From NCBI GenBank assembly GCA_947499635.1, contig CANMPD010000007.1, forward strand, positions 120,878 to 184,877: a stretch of DNA of 64,000 nt, in the 5' to 3' direction. A model generated the notes under the pieces. That model was not told where the DNA came from. It searched no databases and saw nothing but the letters and a program-made list of their open reading frames with translations. The stretch's first letter is position 1; every line of letters begins with the position of its first letter. Position numbers and translations under genes: made by a program. The DNA comes from an uncultured Paracoccaceae bacterium (GTDB lineage Bacteria > Pseudomonadota > Alphaproteobacteria > Rhodobacterales > Rhodobacteraceae). Shown here one piece after another: positions 17,172 to 26,200 of the stretch.

Positions 17172-19496
17172 TTGAAATTTCCAGACTTTTTATTAAGAAT
17201 TACAATACAATTGCATATTGCGATCCTTGTTTCATTCTTTTCGCTCACCAGCGTGGCATGGGCGCAAGAGGACGATAGCGCGTTAGTCGAAGCAATTAAG
17301 CAAGCCGCAGAGCAAGGCATAAGCGTTATTGTGGTCGACGGAACGGGTGATCCTTTAAGTCTTAGTGAGGATGACGCCGAGGACGAGCAGAGCGGCGAAA
17401 TGCAAACGTCTGCTATGGTAATGGCGCAATCAGAGATTAAGCGGTTTTGGAAAGAACTGCGGCAACGCATTTCTGATGTTCCAGATTCGACTGTGCAGGT
17501 TTTATTTGTTTTACGGGCGACAAGCCCTGACAATACGATCTCGATCTATCTTCGCGTTCTTGTCTGGACCTTGTTGTTTTTGGTCGTAGGGCGGTTTTTG
17601 ACCACTGAATTATACGGTAAGCGAATAATGCGCCGTGTGATGATGCCGCGCATTCAAGATCAACCCCAAGGCTACATTGAGAAAATGCCATTCCTTGTCG
17701 TTCGTTTTTTCGTTGGGATGGGCGGTACGATTTTTGGAATGATCTTTGCGTTTTTGGTCACAATGGTCATTTTTGGGAACGCGGGTGATAGTTCCATTGG
17801 TTTGACTGCAATTGCAATTTATACGGCATATTTCTTATCAAGCACTGCATCTGATTTATGGCGAATGGTATTATCTCCTTATCTGAGCCAATATCGTATT
17901 CCTAAGTTTGAAGACCGCGAAGCTAAATGCTTTTATTATTGGGCTTCGGCACTGGCCGTTTATGACATTGTTGCAGTTGTTTTCGCTACGTGGGTGGGGG
18001 ACTTTGGTCTCAATCAAAACCTGTATGTACTGGTTTATGCATCTTTGATGCTTGTGTCCGTTATTGCAAATGTCGTGGGTTTATTTGTGAACAGACGTGC
18101 TATATCCAACGCTATTCGTGGCGGAAAACATGTTAGCCAATGTTCACTCTCTATCCGCATGTTATCCTTGCTTTGGATACCTGCCGCTATTTTGTTTTTG
18201 CTGGTCGGTTGGTTCGATTTGGCAACGGATCTTCTTGCCGGAAACACACAGACTATACCAATGACGGCACGACTTTATCTCGTAACTATGACGATATTGG
18301 TCATTTACGGTGTTATCAATTATTGTATCGAGCATGCGTTTTCGCGGCGTTTTAGAAAAATAACAGACCTTAGCAGCAGTGATGAAGCGGCTACAGGTGA
18401 AGGTTTTTCGGAAATGGAGCCTATCGAGGATGATGTCGACGCGGATGGCTTAATCTCGAGTTACCAAGGTCTTGCCCGGAGGGCTGCCGGTATTGTGGCT
18501 ATTTTGGCTGGCGGAGCTGTTCTTCTAGCGCTGGGATATTCTGATCTTAATTTAGAGAGCGAGAGCCTGCTGCGTCGTGTGATTGATGTAATAACGGTTC
18601 TATTCGTAGGCTATCTTGTTCATTCACTGGTCCGTATTTGGATTGACAGTAAAATCGCCGAAGAAACGCAGGACGAAATTGTAGGCGAGTTGGGAGACGA
18701 AGGAGGCGCAGCAAGCGCCAGCAGGCTGGCAACGCTTTTACCGCTGTTTCGCGGGGCAATTTTATCTGTGCTCTCTATCACGATTGTCCTGATTGTTCTC
18801 ATGGAATTAGGAATTAACGTAAGTCCACTTTTCGCGGGTGCAGGTGTCGTCGGTTTGGCTGTTGGCTTCGGCGCACAGACCTTAGTACGTGATATGTTCT
18901 CTGGGGCGTTCTTTTTGTTGGATGACGCGTTCCGGCGTGGAGAGTACATTAATACGGGTGAGGTAAAAGGAACTGTTGAGAAAATATCCGTCAGATCCTT
19001 CCAGCTACGCCATCACCTTGGAGCTCTTCATACTATTCCGTTTGGTGAAATCCACGTATTGACGAACCATTCTCGTGACTGGGTCATGATGAAATTACCT
19101 CTGCGTGTGACCTACGACACGGATGTGGATAAAGTACGTAAATTGATCAAAAAACTTGGGGTCAAATTAAGCGAAGATCCCGAAATCGGCGATGACTTTT
19201 TACAGCCACTTAAATCTCAAGGTGTAATCGAGATGCAGGATTCTGCTATGATTATTCGGGTTAAGTTTATGACGAAACCTGGGGATCAATGGGTCATCCG
19301 TAAACGTGTCTTCCAGGAAATTCGTGACCTGTTTGAGCAAAACGGCATTAAGTTCGCGCACCGCGAGGTGACTGTACGTGTTGTCGATAATGCAGAAACA
19401 GGCGCCGATAATAACAGACGTGATCAGGCCCTCGGTGCTGCTCATGCTGCCCTTGAGGAAGAGTTTGAAGAAAATGAAGGCTCTTCCGGCGACTAA
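17172..19496 (+). CDS. Large MscS-family mechanosensitive channel protein
   Basis: 774 residues. The start is TTG 17172, well supported by AGGAGG at 17158-17163 and by the signal peptide it gives (ends VAWAQ, about residue 33). A periplasmic acidic segment and several membrane helices precede the MscS core near residues 530-740: the pore-lining helix GAGVVGLAVGFGAQTLVRDM and the beta domain (GEYINTGEVKGTVEKISVRS, then LHTIPFGEIHVLTNHSRDW). The C-terminus is acidic. Much longer than the 286-residue E. coli MscS; similar to large multi-helix members. Protects against hypo-osmotic shock by opening under membrane tension. Its last codons form half of an inverted repeat with downstream DNA. Confidence 0.9.
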   Translation: MKFPDFLLRITIQLHIAILVSFFSLTSVAWAQEDDSALVEAIKQAAEQGISVIVVDGTGDPLSLSEDDAEDEQSGEMQTSAMVMAQSEIKRFWKELRQRISDVPDSTVQVLFVLRATSPDNTISIYLRVLVWTLLFLVVGRFLTTELYGKRIMRRVMMPRIQDQPQGYIEKMPFLVVRFFVGMGGTIFGMIFAFLVTMVIFGNAGDSSIGLTAIAIYTAYFLSSTASDLWRMVLSPYLSQYRIPKFEDREAKCFYYWASALAVYDIVAVVFATWVGDFGLNQNLYVLVYASLMLVSVIANVVGLFVNRRAISNAIRGGKHVSQCSLSIRMLSLLWIPAAILFLLVGWFDLATDLLAGNTQTIPMTARLYLVTMTILVIYGVINYCIEHAFSRRFRKITDLSSSDEAATGEGFSEMEPIEDDVDADGLISSYQGLARRAAGIVAILAGGAVLLALGYSDLNLESESLLRRVIDVITVLFVGYLVHSLVRIWIDSKIAEETQDEIVGELGDEGGAASASRLATLLPLFRGAILSVLSITIVLIVLMELGINVSPLFAGAGVVGLAVGFGAQTLVRDMFSGAFFLLDDAFRRGEYINTGEVKGTVEKISVRSFQLRHHLGALHTIPFGEIHVLTNHSRDWVMMKLPLRVTYDTDVDKVRKLIKKLGVKLSEDPEIGDDFLQPLKSQGVIEMQDSAMIIRVKFMTKPGDQWVIRKRVFQEIRDLFEQNGIKFAHREVTVRVVDNAETGADNNRRDQALGAAHAALEEEFEENEGSSGD

Positions 19497-19512
19497 GCTG
19501 AAGAGCCTTCAT
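19474..19512 (-). terminator. Inverted repeat spanning the mscS stop codon; terminator for the convergent ABC operon
   Basis: ATGAAGGCTCTTC (19474-19486) is perfectly repeated as its reverse complement at 19500-19512. The 13-base loop holds the TAA stop of the channel gene. On the minus strand the hairpin is followed by TTTTC, matching an intrinsic terminator for the ABC transporter operon that ends at 19525. On the plus strand the T-tract is weak. Confidence 0.7.
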
Positions 19513-19524
19513 TGTAGCAATATA

Positions 19525-20694
19525 TCACTGTTCGTAGGGATCCAGACTGTCTCGTAGACCATCGCCGAGAAAGTTAAACGCGAGAACAACGACAATAATT
19601 GGTAGCATCGGAATCGCCGTCCACGGGTAGATTTCGATGCTCGCCAAATTCTGGGCATCATTTAGCATAACCCCCCAACTTACGGCTGGCGCACGTAAGC
19701 CAAGGCCTAAGAACGACAATGCGGTCTCTCCGAGGATCATTGCGGGAATAGACAAAGTCGCTGATGCAATTAGGTGGCTCATAAAGTTGGGTAACAAGTG
19801 TTTACGGATCACACGGCCCGACGAGGCACCCATCATTTCGGCTGCACGGACGTATTCTTCCTCTCGTAAAGAGAGGAATTTCGCGCGTATTGATCGTGCT
19901 AAACCGGGCCAGTCGAGAATGCCAAGAATAATGGAAATGATAAAAAACACTGCGACCGGAGACCAGTTCGAAGGAACCGCAGCGGATAAAGCAAGCCATA
20001 GCGGTAGTTCGGGTAAAGATCGTAGGACTTCGATGATACGGTTTATAAACCAATCAATAGGGCCGCCAAAATAACCGGCTAAGGAACCAAAGAAAATACC
20101 CAATACAAATGACACAGTAATGCCAATTAAACCAACCGTGAGTGACAGCTGAGCCCCGTACAAGATACGGCTAAAAATGTCCCGTCCTAACCTGTCTGAT
20201 CCCCATAAATACAACGTTGCGTTCTGAGGGGGGCAAAAAAGATGTGTTTCTGATGGGATCAAGCCAGCAAGTCGATAGGGGGTTCCTTCGCAGAAGAATG
20301 GGATCTTTTGAGGGTTCTCAAGGTCTGGTTTTACGATCCACTGGAATGTTTCCAAATCAGCTTCTGAGGTTAGCGGGTAGACGAATGGGCCTATAAATTC
20401 ACCTTCATGAAAGAAGTGAATTCCTTGCGGAGGAGAGAATAGATGTTCACTGTCGCGTTCATTTGGACTGTAGGGAGCGATAAAGCCGATAAAAGGTAAC
20501 GCAAGATAACACAGCAGTAGGAAGGTTCCTGAAATCAGCGCCAGTTTGTGTTTGCGGAATTGTCTCCACACCAATAACCAGTTTGGTGCATCTAAATCTT
20601 CGCGTTCAACATCGCGCAAAGACGCTGATGGATCGAATGGAGATGTATCTACGTAACGCCCATCTTCGAGTTTTGTATCGGTTTGGTCTGTCAT
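19525..20694 (-). CDS. ABC transporter permease, oligopeptide type (DppC/YejE-like)
   Basis: 389 residues. A cytoplasmic N-terminal extension precedes the first helix (LALISGTFLLLCYLALPFIG). A periplasmic insert of roughly 90 residues follows. The BPD_transp_1 core then runs from LYGAQLSLTVGLIGITVSFV to the end, with the EAA-type coupling loop RAAEMMGASSGRVIRKHLLPN. Pairs with the DppB-like permease whose stop overlaps this start by 4 bases. Last gene of the importer operon. Confidence 0.9.
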   Translation of the reverse strand: MTDQTDTKLEDGRYVDTSPFDPSASLRDVEREDLDAPNWLLVWRQFRKHKLALISGTFLLLCYLALPFIGFIAPYSPNERDSEHLFSPPQGIHFFHEGEFIGPFVYPLTSEADLETFQWIVKPDLENPQKIPFFCEGTPYRLAGLIPSETHLFCPPQNATLYLWGSDRLGRDIFSRILYGAQLSLTVGLIGITVSFVLGIFFGSLAGYFGGPIDWFINRIIEVLRSLPELPLWLALSAAVPSNWSPVAVFFIISIILGILDWPGLARSIRAKFLSLREEEYVRAAEMMGASSGRVIRKHLLPNFMSHLIASATLSIPAMILGETALSFLGLGLRAPAVSWGVMLNDAQNLASIEIYPWTAIPMLPIIVVVLAFNFLGDGLRDSLDPYEQ

Positions 20695-21719
20695 TGATCA
20701 CGTGCCCCATACCGTATTCGTGGGTCCAAAAGAACCAAAAGGACGTCAGAAATCATTGTCCCAATTAGGGTTAATAGCGCGACAAACATAAGGACAAATC
20801 CGGATAGAAACATGTCCTGACTTTTTAAAGCTTGCAGCAACACGGGGCCGATCGTTTGTAGACCTAAAACAACAGACACGAGAACAGACCCAGAAATCAT
20901 GGCGGGCAGCAGGTTCCCGATGTCCGCAACAAAGGGATTAAAAGCTACGCGTAATGGATATTTGGCCAACATGCGAGAGGGGCGCATGCCTTTGGCAATT
21001 GCAGTTTCAACATAGGGCTTGCCCAATTCATCCAGCATATTCGCGCGCAATCTCTGCATCATTGCAGATGCACCTGAGGTACCAATCACAAATGTTGGAA
21101 CGATGAGGTGTAAGAGGATAGATTTTATCTTATCCCAATTTAACGGCTCACCTTCGTATTCTGGCCCCATCAAGCCTCCGATTGGCAGTCCCAAATATTT
21201 GTGGCCGTAATAGAAAAGAATAAGCGCCAAAAGAAAGTTAGGGGTAGCAAGGCCGAGATATCCAATAAAGGCGGCCGTATAATCTATCAACGTCCGAGAT
21301 TTTGCTGCAGCGAGCACCCCAAGTGGCAAGGCCACTGCATAGACGAAAATGACAGCTGATATATTGACCAACACGGTAAGCCACAGACTCTCGCCAACGA
21401 TTTCGCGTACAGGTCGGTCAAATTCAAAGGACCAGCCAAAGTTGCCCTGTAACATGCCTGAAAAGCCGTGAGGCCCAGGCGCAAAGCCCATCCAGATTAA
21501 GTATTGGTGCCAAAGTGGCCGGTCCAATGCGTGTTCCGTACGTAAAAATTCGGCCTTTGCAACGAGGCTTTGTTGACCGGATGCGCGAAATTCTGCGATC
21601 TGATTTGATAAATAATCTCCGGGGGGGAGGTTAATAATCCAAAAAATGAGTGCCGACACCACAACTAATGTCATGATCATCGTTGCAAAGCGAAAGACGG
21701 TATAACGAATAATCTCCAT
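20691..21719 (-). CDS. ABC transporter permease, oligopeptide type (DppB-like)
   Basis: 342 residues. The N-terminus matches DppB family proteins (RYTVFRFATMIMTLVVVSAL and LDRPLWHQYLIWMG). The core holds six helices, and the coupling loop is TAIAKGMRPSRMLAKYPLRV. The start codon shares its base 21719 with the stop of the binding-protein gene. Forms the inner-membrane channel with the DppC-like partner. Confidence 0.9.
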   Translation of the reverse strand: MEIIRYTVFRFATMIMTLVVVSALIFWIINLPPGDYLSNQIAEFRASGQQSLVAKAEFLRTEHALDRPLWHQYLIWMGFAPGPHGFSGMLQGNFGWSFEFDRPVREIVGESLWLTVLVNISAVIFVYAVALPLGVLAAAKSRTLIDYTAAFIGYLGLATPNFLLALILFYYGHKYLGLPIGGLMGPEYEGEPLNWDKIKSILLHLIVPTFVIGTSGASAMMQRLRANMLDELGKPYVETAIAKGMRPSRMLAKYPLRVAFNPFVADIGNLLPAMISGSVLVSVVLGLQTIGPVLLQALKSQDMFLSGFVLMFVALLTLIGTMISDVLLVLLDPRIRYGARDQ

Positions 21720-23635
21720 TACCCTCTTCCATCCTCGAAATAAAACTCATCTGGGCGAAGTATGCCAAAATGCGCACCTGGATCCCACGCCCACATGGCT
21801 TTTTCGGGAACGTTCCGCAATCGATTGGAAACGACAACTGGTTGAGGCGCTCCTGCAATGAGACCAATGGCAAACACATTTTCGGCATGAATCTTTAGCA
21901 TTTCTCGCCATGCGGCAGCTCGTTGATTGGCGTCGGTTGCAACAGTCCAATCCTGAAATAAATCCATAAGCCTTTGGGCCGCAGGCATGTCAGGGGCTTC
22001 GCCAGCTGCACCAGATGTTTGGTAAAACTGTCCCCATTTCGGCCAAGATAAAAAGACTTGGTCAGTTGGTGCTAGATAAATCGGGGACGTATATGATTGG
22101 GGTAGGCCATTATCCCATCCGTACCAGACAGAAGCCATTGTTGTTCCGGAAAAGACGCGGTTACGTAAAATGTCACGATCCAAAGGACGCATAATGAGTT
22201 TGACACCAATGTCGCGCCAATCGTCGGTCATGATTTGAAGTGCATTTTCGACTTCTTGGCGCTCTCCGGCAGTTTCAATAACCAACTCCATAGGGCGCCC
22301 ATCTGGGAGTTTTCGGATGCCATAGCCATCGCGTTCAGTCAAACCAGCATCATCCAACAGCGTGTTGGCAAGTTCGGGGTCAAATTGTGCCCATGCATCA
22401 CGTAAGGACTGCTCGAAAAATGGGCTTTGTTCCAAGACGGACATCGCTCCGGGTTTGGCGAGTTTGAAATAAAGAGATTTATTGATGGCGGCGCGATTTA
22501 TGGAGACAGAGAGCGCGCGTCGTACACGCACATCACGAAAAAGGTTCCGCCAAACGGGATCAGTCACGTTTAAATTCGGATAAATTGCAATTTGCGAAGC
22601 TGTACCATTTGACCAGAGTTGTGTTCGATAGCCGCCTTCTGCTTCGCCTTTGCGCAAAATAGCGATGTCGCGGAAATCTAATCCACGTGCTTGTAGTTCT
22701 GTTTCGCCAGCATTGGCTTTTGCCGCGACCAACCCTGCAGAGACAATTTCCATTTCGACCGTATCGATGTAAGGCAACTGTACACCGTTGGTATCGACGC
22801 GATGGTAGAATGGGTTGCGAACAAACTGGTGGCGAATTTTCTTGCCCGCTGTCGCATTCATCCAAGGTTGAAGTGTCGGCAAATCAGGATTGTCAAATTT
22901 CGACATGTTGTCGAGTTTATTATGTAAGGCTGCCCAGCTTTTTACGCGCGCAGCGTCTATTTCTTTTTGAAGATCGGCACGTTTCGCAAAATCGGCGTGG
23001 AACTGTTTCAAATATGCTGAAGGCCGGAATATGAATGGGGGAACCGCCTGTGCAAGGTATTGTAGAAAGCTAGGGTTCGGCGTGGACCACTCATAAATAA
23101 TGGTCGTCTTGTCAGGAAAGCTCACGTGCGGGAGTTCACCGTCCACGCGTAGAAAGTCGGGAGGGCCTGTTGGCGTCAATGTGGCATTATTTGCGACATT
23201 CTCCCACCAGTACTTAAAGTCGTCTGAAACGAACGGGGTACCATCTGACCATTTATGTCCCGGGCGGAGTTTGAATGTAAACTTACGCTGTCCTTCATTT
23301 TTGTAGGACAACAGTAAATCTGGGACCAAGTCATAATGTTCATTATATCCGACGAGGCGACCGTACCCGTAAACGGCCATCTGGCGAATATCTTTTGAAC
23401 GGGTGATCATGGTGTTCAGTGTACCACCTTGTGTACCTAACGTTCGCCCCTTGGCGATTAGATCAACAACCATAGGTTCATCAGGTACGCGGTTTTCAAT
23501 TGAAGGGAGGTGGCCTTGTTCGACTTCGTGTTGCCAGAAAATGGTTTCCTGGAGCACCGTTTCAGCATTAACTGCGCATAAGGTGGAGAGGTAAGTTACA
23601 AAAATATAAATAACTGACTTTATGGCGTTAAGCAT
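21719..23635 (-). CDS. ABC transporter substrate-binding protein (SBP_bac_5 family)
   Basis: 638 residues when started at ATG 23635, which overlaps the ATPase stop by 8 bases and gives a signal peptide (MLNAIKSVIYIFVTYLSTLC, cut after VNA). A 24-residue longer reading would lie inside the ATPase gene. Family 5 features include KLRPGHKWSDGTPFVSDDFK and DVRVRRALSVSINRAAINKS. Longer than classical DppA/OppA (about 540), as in the group serving larger peptides or oligosaccharides. Substrate unknown. Confidence 0.9.
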   Translation of the reverse strand: MLNAIKSVIYIFVTYLSTLCAVNAETVLQETIFWQHEVEQGHLPSIENRVPDEPMVVDLIAKGRTLGTQGGTLNTMITRSKDIRQMAVYGYGRLVGYNEHYDLVPDLLLSYKNEGQRKFTFKLRPGHKWSDGTPFVSDDFKYWWENVANNATLTPTGPPDFLRVDGELPHVSFPDKTTIIYEWSTPNPSFLQYLAQAVPPFIFRPSAYLKQFHADFAKRADLQKEIDAARVKSWAALHNKLDNMSKFDNPDLPTLQPWMNATAGKKIRHQFVRNPFYHRVDTNGVQLPYIDTVEMEIVSAGLVAAKANAGETELQARGLDFRDIAILRKGEAEGGYRTQLWSNGTASQIAIYPNLNVTDPVWRNLFRDVRVRRALSVSINRAAINKSLYFKLAKPGAMSVLEQSPFFEQSLRDAWAQFDPELANTLLDDAGLTERDGYGIRKLPDGRPMELVIETAGERQEVENALQIMTDDWRDIGVKLIMRPLDRDILRNRVFSGTTMASVWYGWDNGLPQSYTSPIYLAPTDQVFLSWPKWGQFYQTSGAAGEAPDMPAAQRLMDLFQDWTVATDANQRAAAWREMLKIHAENVFAIGLIAGAPQPVVVSNRLRNVPEKAMWAWDPGAHFGILRPDEFYFEDGRG

Positions 23636-25412
23636 GGCAACGGACCTTATGAATTGAACTGCTCGTCGAGGATGAGACAGTGATAAGCTCTGGCGCAATG
23701 TCCGCAAAACGGAACTCTTCGGGCCAGTTTTGCGGGTCCCCTGCGCCTTGCGATACCATGCCCAAATCTATGGGCTGTGACATGTCAGGCGTCGGTTGTG
23801 CGGCAATAAGCGCTTTGGTGTAGGGATGGATAGGATTATGAAACAGAACATCTGGCGGGGCCTGTTCAATAACGAGACCACGGCGCATTACGGCGACTTC
23901 GTCGGCGATACGGGCCACCACAGCAAGATCGTGACTGATGAACAGATAGGACAATTGTTTCTGGTCGCGTATATCTTCTAGCAGGCATAAAATCTGATCC
24001 TGGACGGATACATCTAATGCCGAGGTTGGTTCGTCGCAGATTATCAATTTGGGATCTAACATTAATGCGCGCGCGATAGAAAGCCGCTGACGTTGTCCAC
24101 CCGAGAAAGCGTGGGGAAAACGTAACAGCATATCTTGTGGCAAACCAACCAACTCTAACATTGCACGCGCTTTATCGCGTCGCTCTGCTTTAGTGCCGAT
24201 ATTATGAATTTCGAGCGGTTCGACTAACGTATCTGCGATCCGCATACGTGGGCTAAGGGATGAATAAGGATCTTGAAAAACCATCTGGGCCTGGCGTTGG
24301 AAGTTTCGCCTAGCTGCAGGATCCATGTCATGTACGGAGATGGGCGATGCACCCGAGGCAGGGGAGAATAAAATTTTACTGCCTGGGTCCGGTATTTGTG
24401 AGCCAAGTGCAATATGCGCTGCGGTAGTTTTTCCTGATCCGCTTTCGCCCACGATCGCAAGTGTCTTACCGCGTGGTAGGCATAGATTTATGCCTTGGCA
24501 GGCAATAATCTGCGAGGAATACCCCCAAGCCTTACCCGATCTAAGGCTAAAGGTTTTGTTCACTTCGCGCATCTCAAGAATAAAGTCTTGCGACGGTTTT
24601 TCATCAGTTTGAGGCACCGGAGCAGGTATCTTGGGAGCTGCATCAAAGAGTTGTTTTGTATAAGGGTGTGCCGGAGCTTGCAAAATAGATGCTGCAGGGC
24701 CGGCTTCTTTAACGCGACCTTTGTGCATAACGACGACTTGTTCAGCCATATTTGCGACAACACCCAGGTCGTGGGTGACAAGGATCATACCCATACCTGT
24801 TTCGCGCTGTAGATCTTTCATAAGGCCCAGAACTTGGGCTTGTGTTGTGACGTCCAAGGCAGTGGTGGGCTCGTCCGCTATGAGGAGATCTGGCTTGGCG
24901 ACCATAGCCATCGCGATCATGGCTCTTTGTCGCATTCCTCCAGAGAGTTCAAAAGGGTAGGAACGGTATGTGCGTTCGGGGTCGGGAAATCCTACACGCT
25001 CGAATGTGTCTAGAACTTGAAACTTGGCACGGGCTTCAGACATGTTCTCATGAAGCGCGAGAACCTCTGAAACTTGGTTCCCAATACGGTGTAATGGAGA
25101 CAGAGACCGCATTGGTTCTTGAAACACCATTGCAATCCGGCTGCCACGAATTTTTCGTAGATCACGCGCCCCTATCTGGGCGAGGTCCAAAAGTTGAGCT
25201 TTATGCTTGAACAGCATTGTGCCGGATCGCAGACGTGCTGCTTTTGGTAGAATCCGTAGTAAGGCACGGCAGCTGATGGTTTTGCCTGAACCGCTTTCTC
25301 CAACCAAAGCGAGAGTTTCACCGCGATTGACGGAAAAATTAACATCTTTCACCACGGGAGGGCTATTGCCAAAGCTAATACTGAGGTCACTGACGGACAA
25401 TAAAGCCGACAT
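23628..25412 (-). CDS. ABC transporter ATP-binding protein with two fused ATPase domains (DppD-DppF type)
   Basis: 594 residues with two complete ATPase domains. Domain 1: Walker A GESGSGKT (near residue 38), signature LSGGMRQRAMIA, Walker B LLIADEPTTALD. Domain 2: Walker A GESGSGKTT, signature FSGGQRQRLSIARAL, Walker B LIICDEPTSALD. Each is followed by the oligopeptide-type C-terminal extension (HPYTKQLF, HPYTKALI). The fused layout is like YejF or GsiA. First gene of the importer operon, so the order is ATPase, binding protein, permease, permease. Confidence 0.93.
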   Translation of the reverse strand: MSALLSVSDLSISFGNSPPVVKDVNFSVNRGETLALVGESGSGKTISCRALLRILPKAARLRSGTMLFKHKAQLLDLAQIGARDLRKIRGSRIAMVFQEPMRSLSPLHRIGNQVSEVLALHENMSEARAKFQVLDTFERVGFPDPERTYRSYPFELSGGMRQRAMIAMAMVAKPDLLIADEPTTALDVTTQAQVLGLMKDLQRETGMGMILVTHDLGVVANMAEQVVVMHKGRVKEAGPAASILQAPAHPYTKQLFDAAPKIPAPVPQTDEKPSQDFILEMREVNKTFSLRSGKAWGYSSQIIACQGINLCLPRGKTLAIVGESGSGKTTAAHIALGSQIPDPGSKILFSPASGASPISVHDMDPAARRNFQRQAQMVFQDPYSSLSPRMRIADTLVEPLEIHNIGTKAERRDKARAMLELVGLPQDMLLRFPHAFSGGQRQRLSIARALMLDPKLIICDEPTSALDVSVQDQILCLLEDIRDQKQLSYLFISHDLAVVARIADEVAVMRRGLVIEQAPPDVLFHNPIHPYTKALIAAQPTPDMSQPIDLGMVSQGAGDPQNWPEEFRFADIAPELITVSSSTSSSIHKVRCHA

Positions 25413-25585
25413 CAGCGTTTCTCAATGGGTGTAATCGTTACGTCCATTCTAGCCCCAACCTTTTGTTGTTATTTCCTACTACATTCACCAGTGGATCATG
25501 CGTAGTCAAACATCATTTAGAGAACGAGCTAAAACTGTAAAAAAAATTTCGTGATAATTCGTAAAAATAGACGGTGATACTTAAT

Positions 25586-25975
25586 TTAAAATACCGCGGC
25601 CGCCCAAAGTGCAACCATGCCTACATACGTTGCGTGGTGTAAAAACTGATCAAAGCCTACAGCGCGCCAGTATTGGCATTGATTGGGCTGCAGCTGTTTA
25701 CAGTGTGAGTGATACCCTTTCCAAAAGTCGATATGAAAATGAATGACCCATTCCAGAACAGCAAGCGCAATTAGAACCCATGACGGACATCCCACAATTG
25801 CAAGCACTGCAACTGATCCTACAGAGTGCACAGCCGCATGTTGTGCGCGTCCCATATGAAGATAGTCACACCGACCTGATAACATTTTCTCGGTTTGCAG
25901 ATAGAAATCCGCGAACATGTGTTTGAGTTCTAATAAAAGGATAAGTAGAAGAACTGTTCCTACGTGGTCGGGCAC
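25586..25975 (-). CDS. DUF3307-like small membrane protein
   Basis: 129 residues from GTG 25975, supported by AAGGAG 8 bases upstream on the minus strand. Shows the DUF3307 pattern: KHMFADFYLQTEKM, then HAAVHSVGSVAVLAIVG, and a His-rich middle (VIHFHIDFWKGYHSHCK) followed by FDQFLHHATYVGMVALW. About four hydrophobic stretches. The conserved histidines hint at metal binding or a membrane enzyme, but no function is established to my knowledge. Appears monocistronic. Confidence 0.75.
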   Translation of the reverse strand: MPDHVGTVLLLILLLELKHMFADFYLQTEKMLSGRCDYLHMGRAQHAAVHSVGSVAVLAIVGCPSWVLIALAVLEWVIHFHIDFWKGYHSHCKQLQPNQCQYWRAVGFDQFLHHATYVGMVALWAAAVF

Positions 25976-26200
25976 GTGGGTCTCCTTTGGAGAAGTTGGT
26001 TGCTGGTCTAGTTTAACGCTTTAGAGTGACTATGTAAGATTAGCATTGCAACGTAAACCTCTCGAGTCTGTGATCTAGCTTACAGACAGGGGTAACTCGT
26101 GGCGGTCCGCTGGCGTGAATCTTGCGTGTTGGTTGTACTTTAGGCTATCTGCTGGATATATAGGAATTTTTGCGGTTGGAGTGGTCAAATAGAACGTAAT

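Noticed and set aside
23636..23707. Longer N-terminus for the ABC binding protein
   Set aside because: The added residues lie within the ATPase gene and would bury the signal peptide; ATG 23635 fits better.
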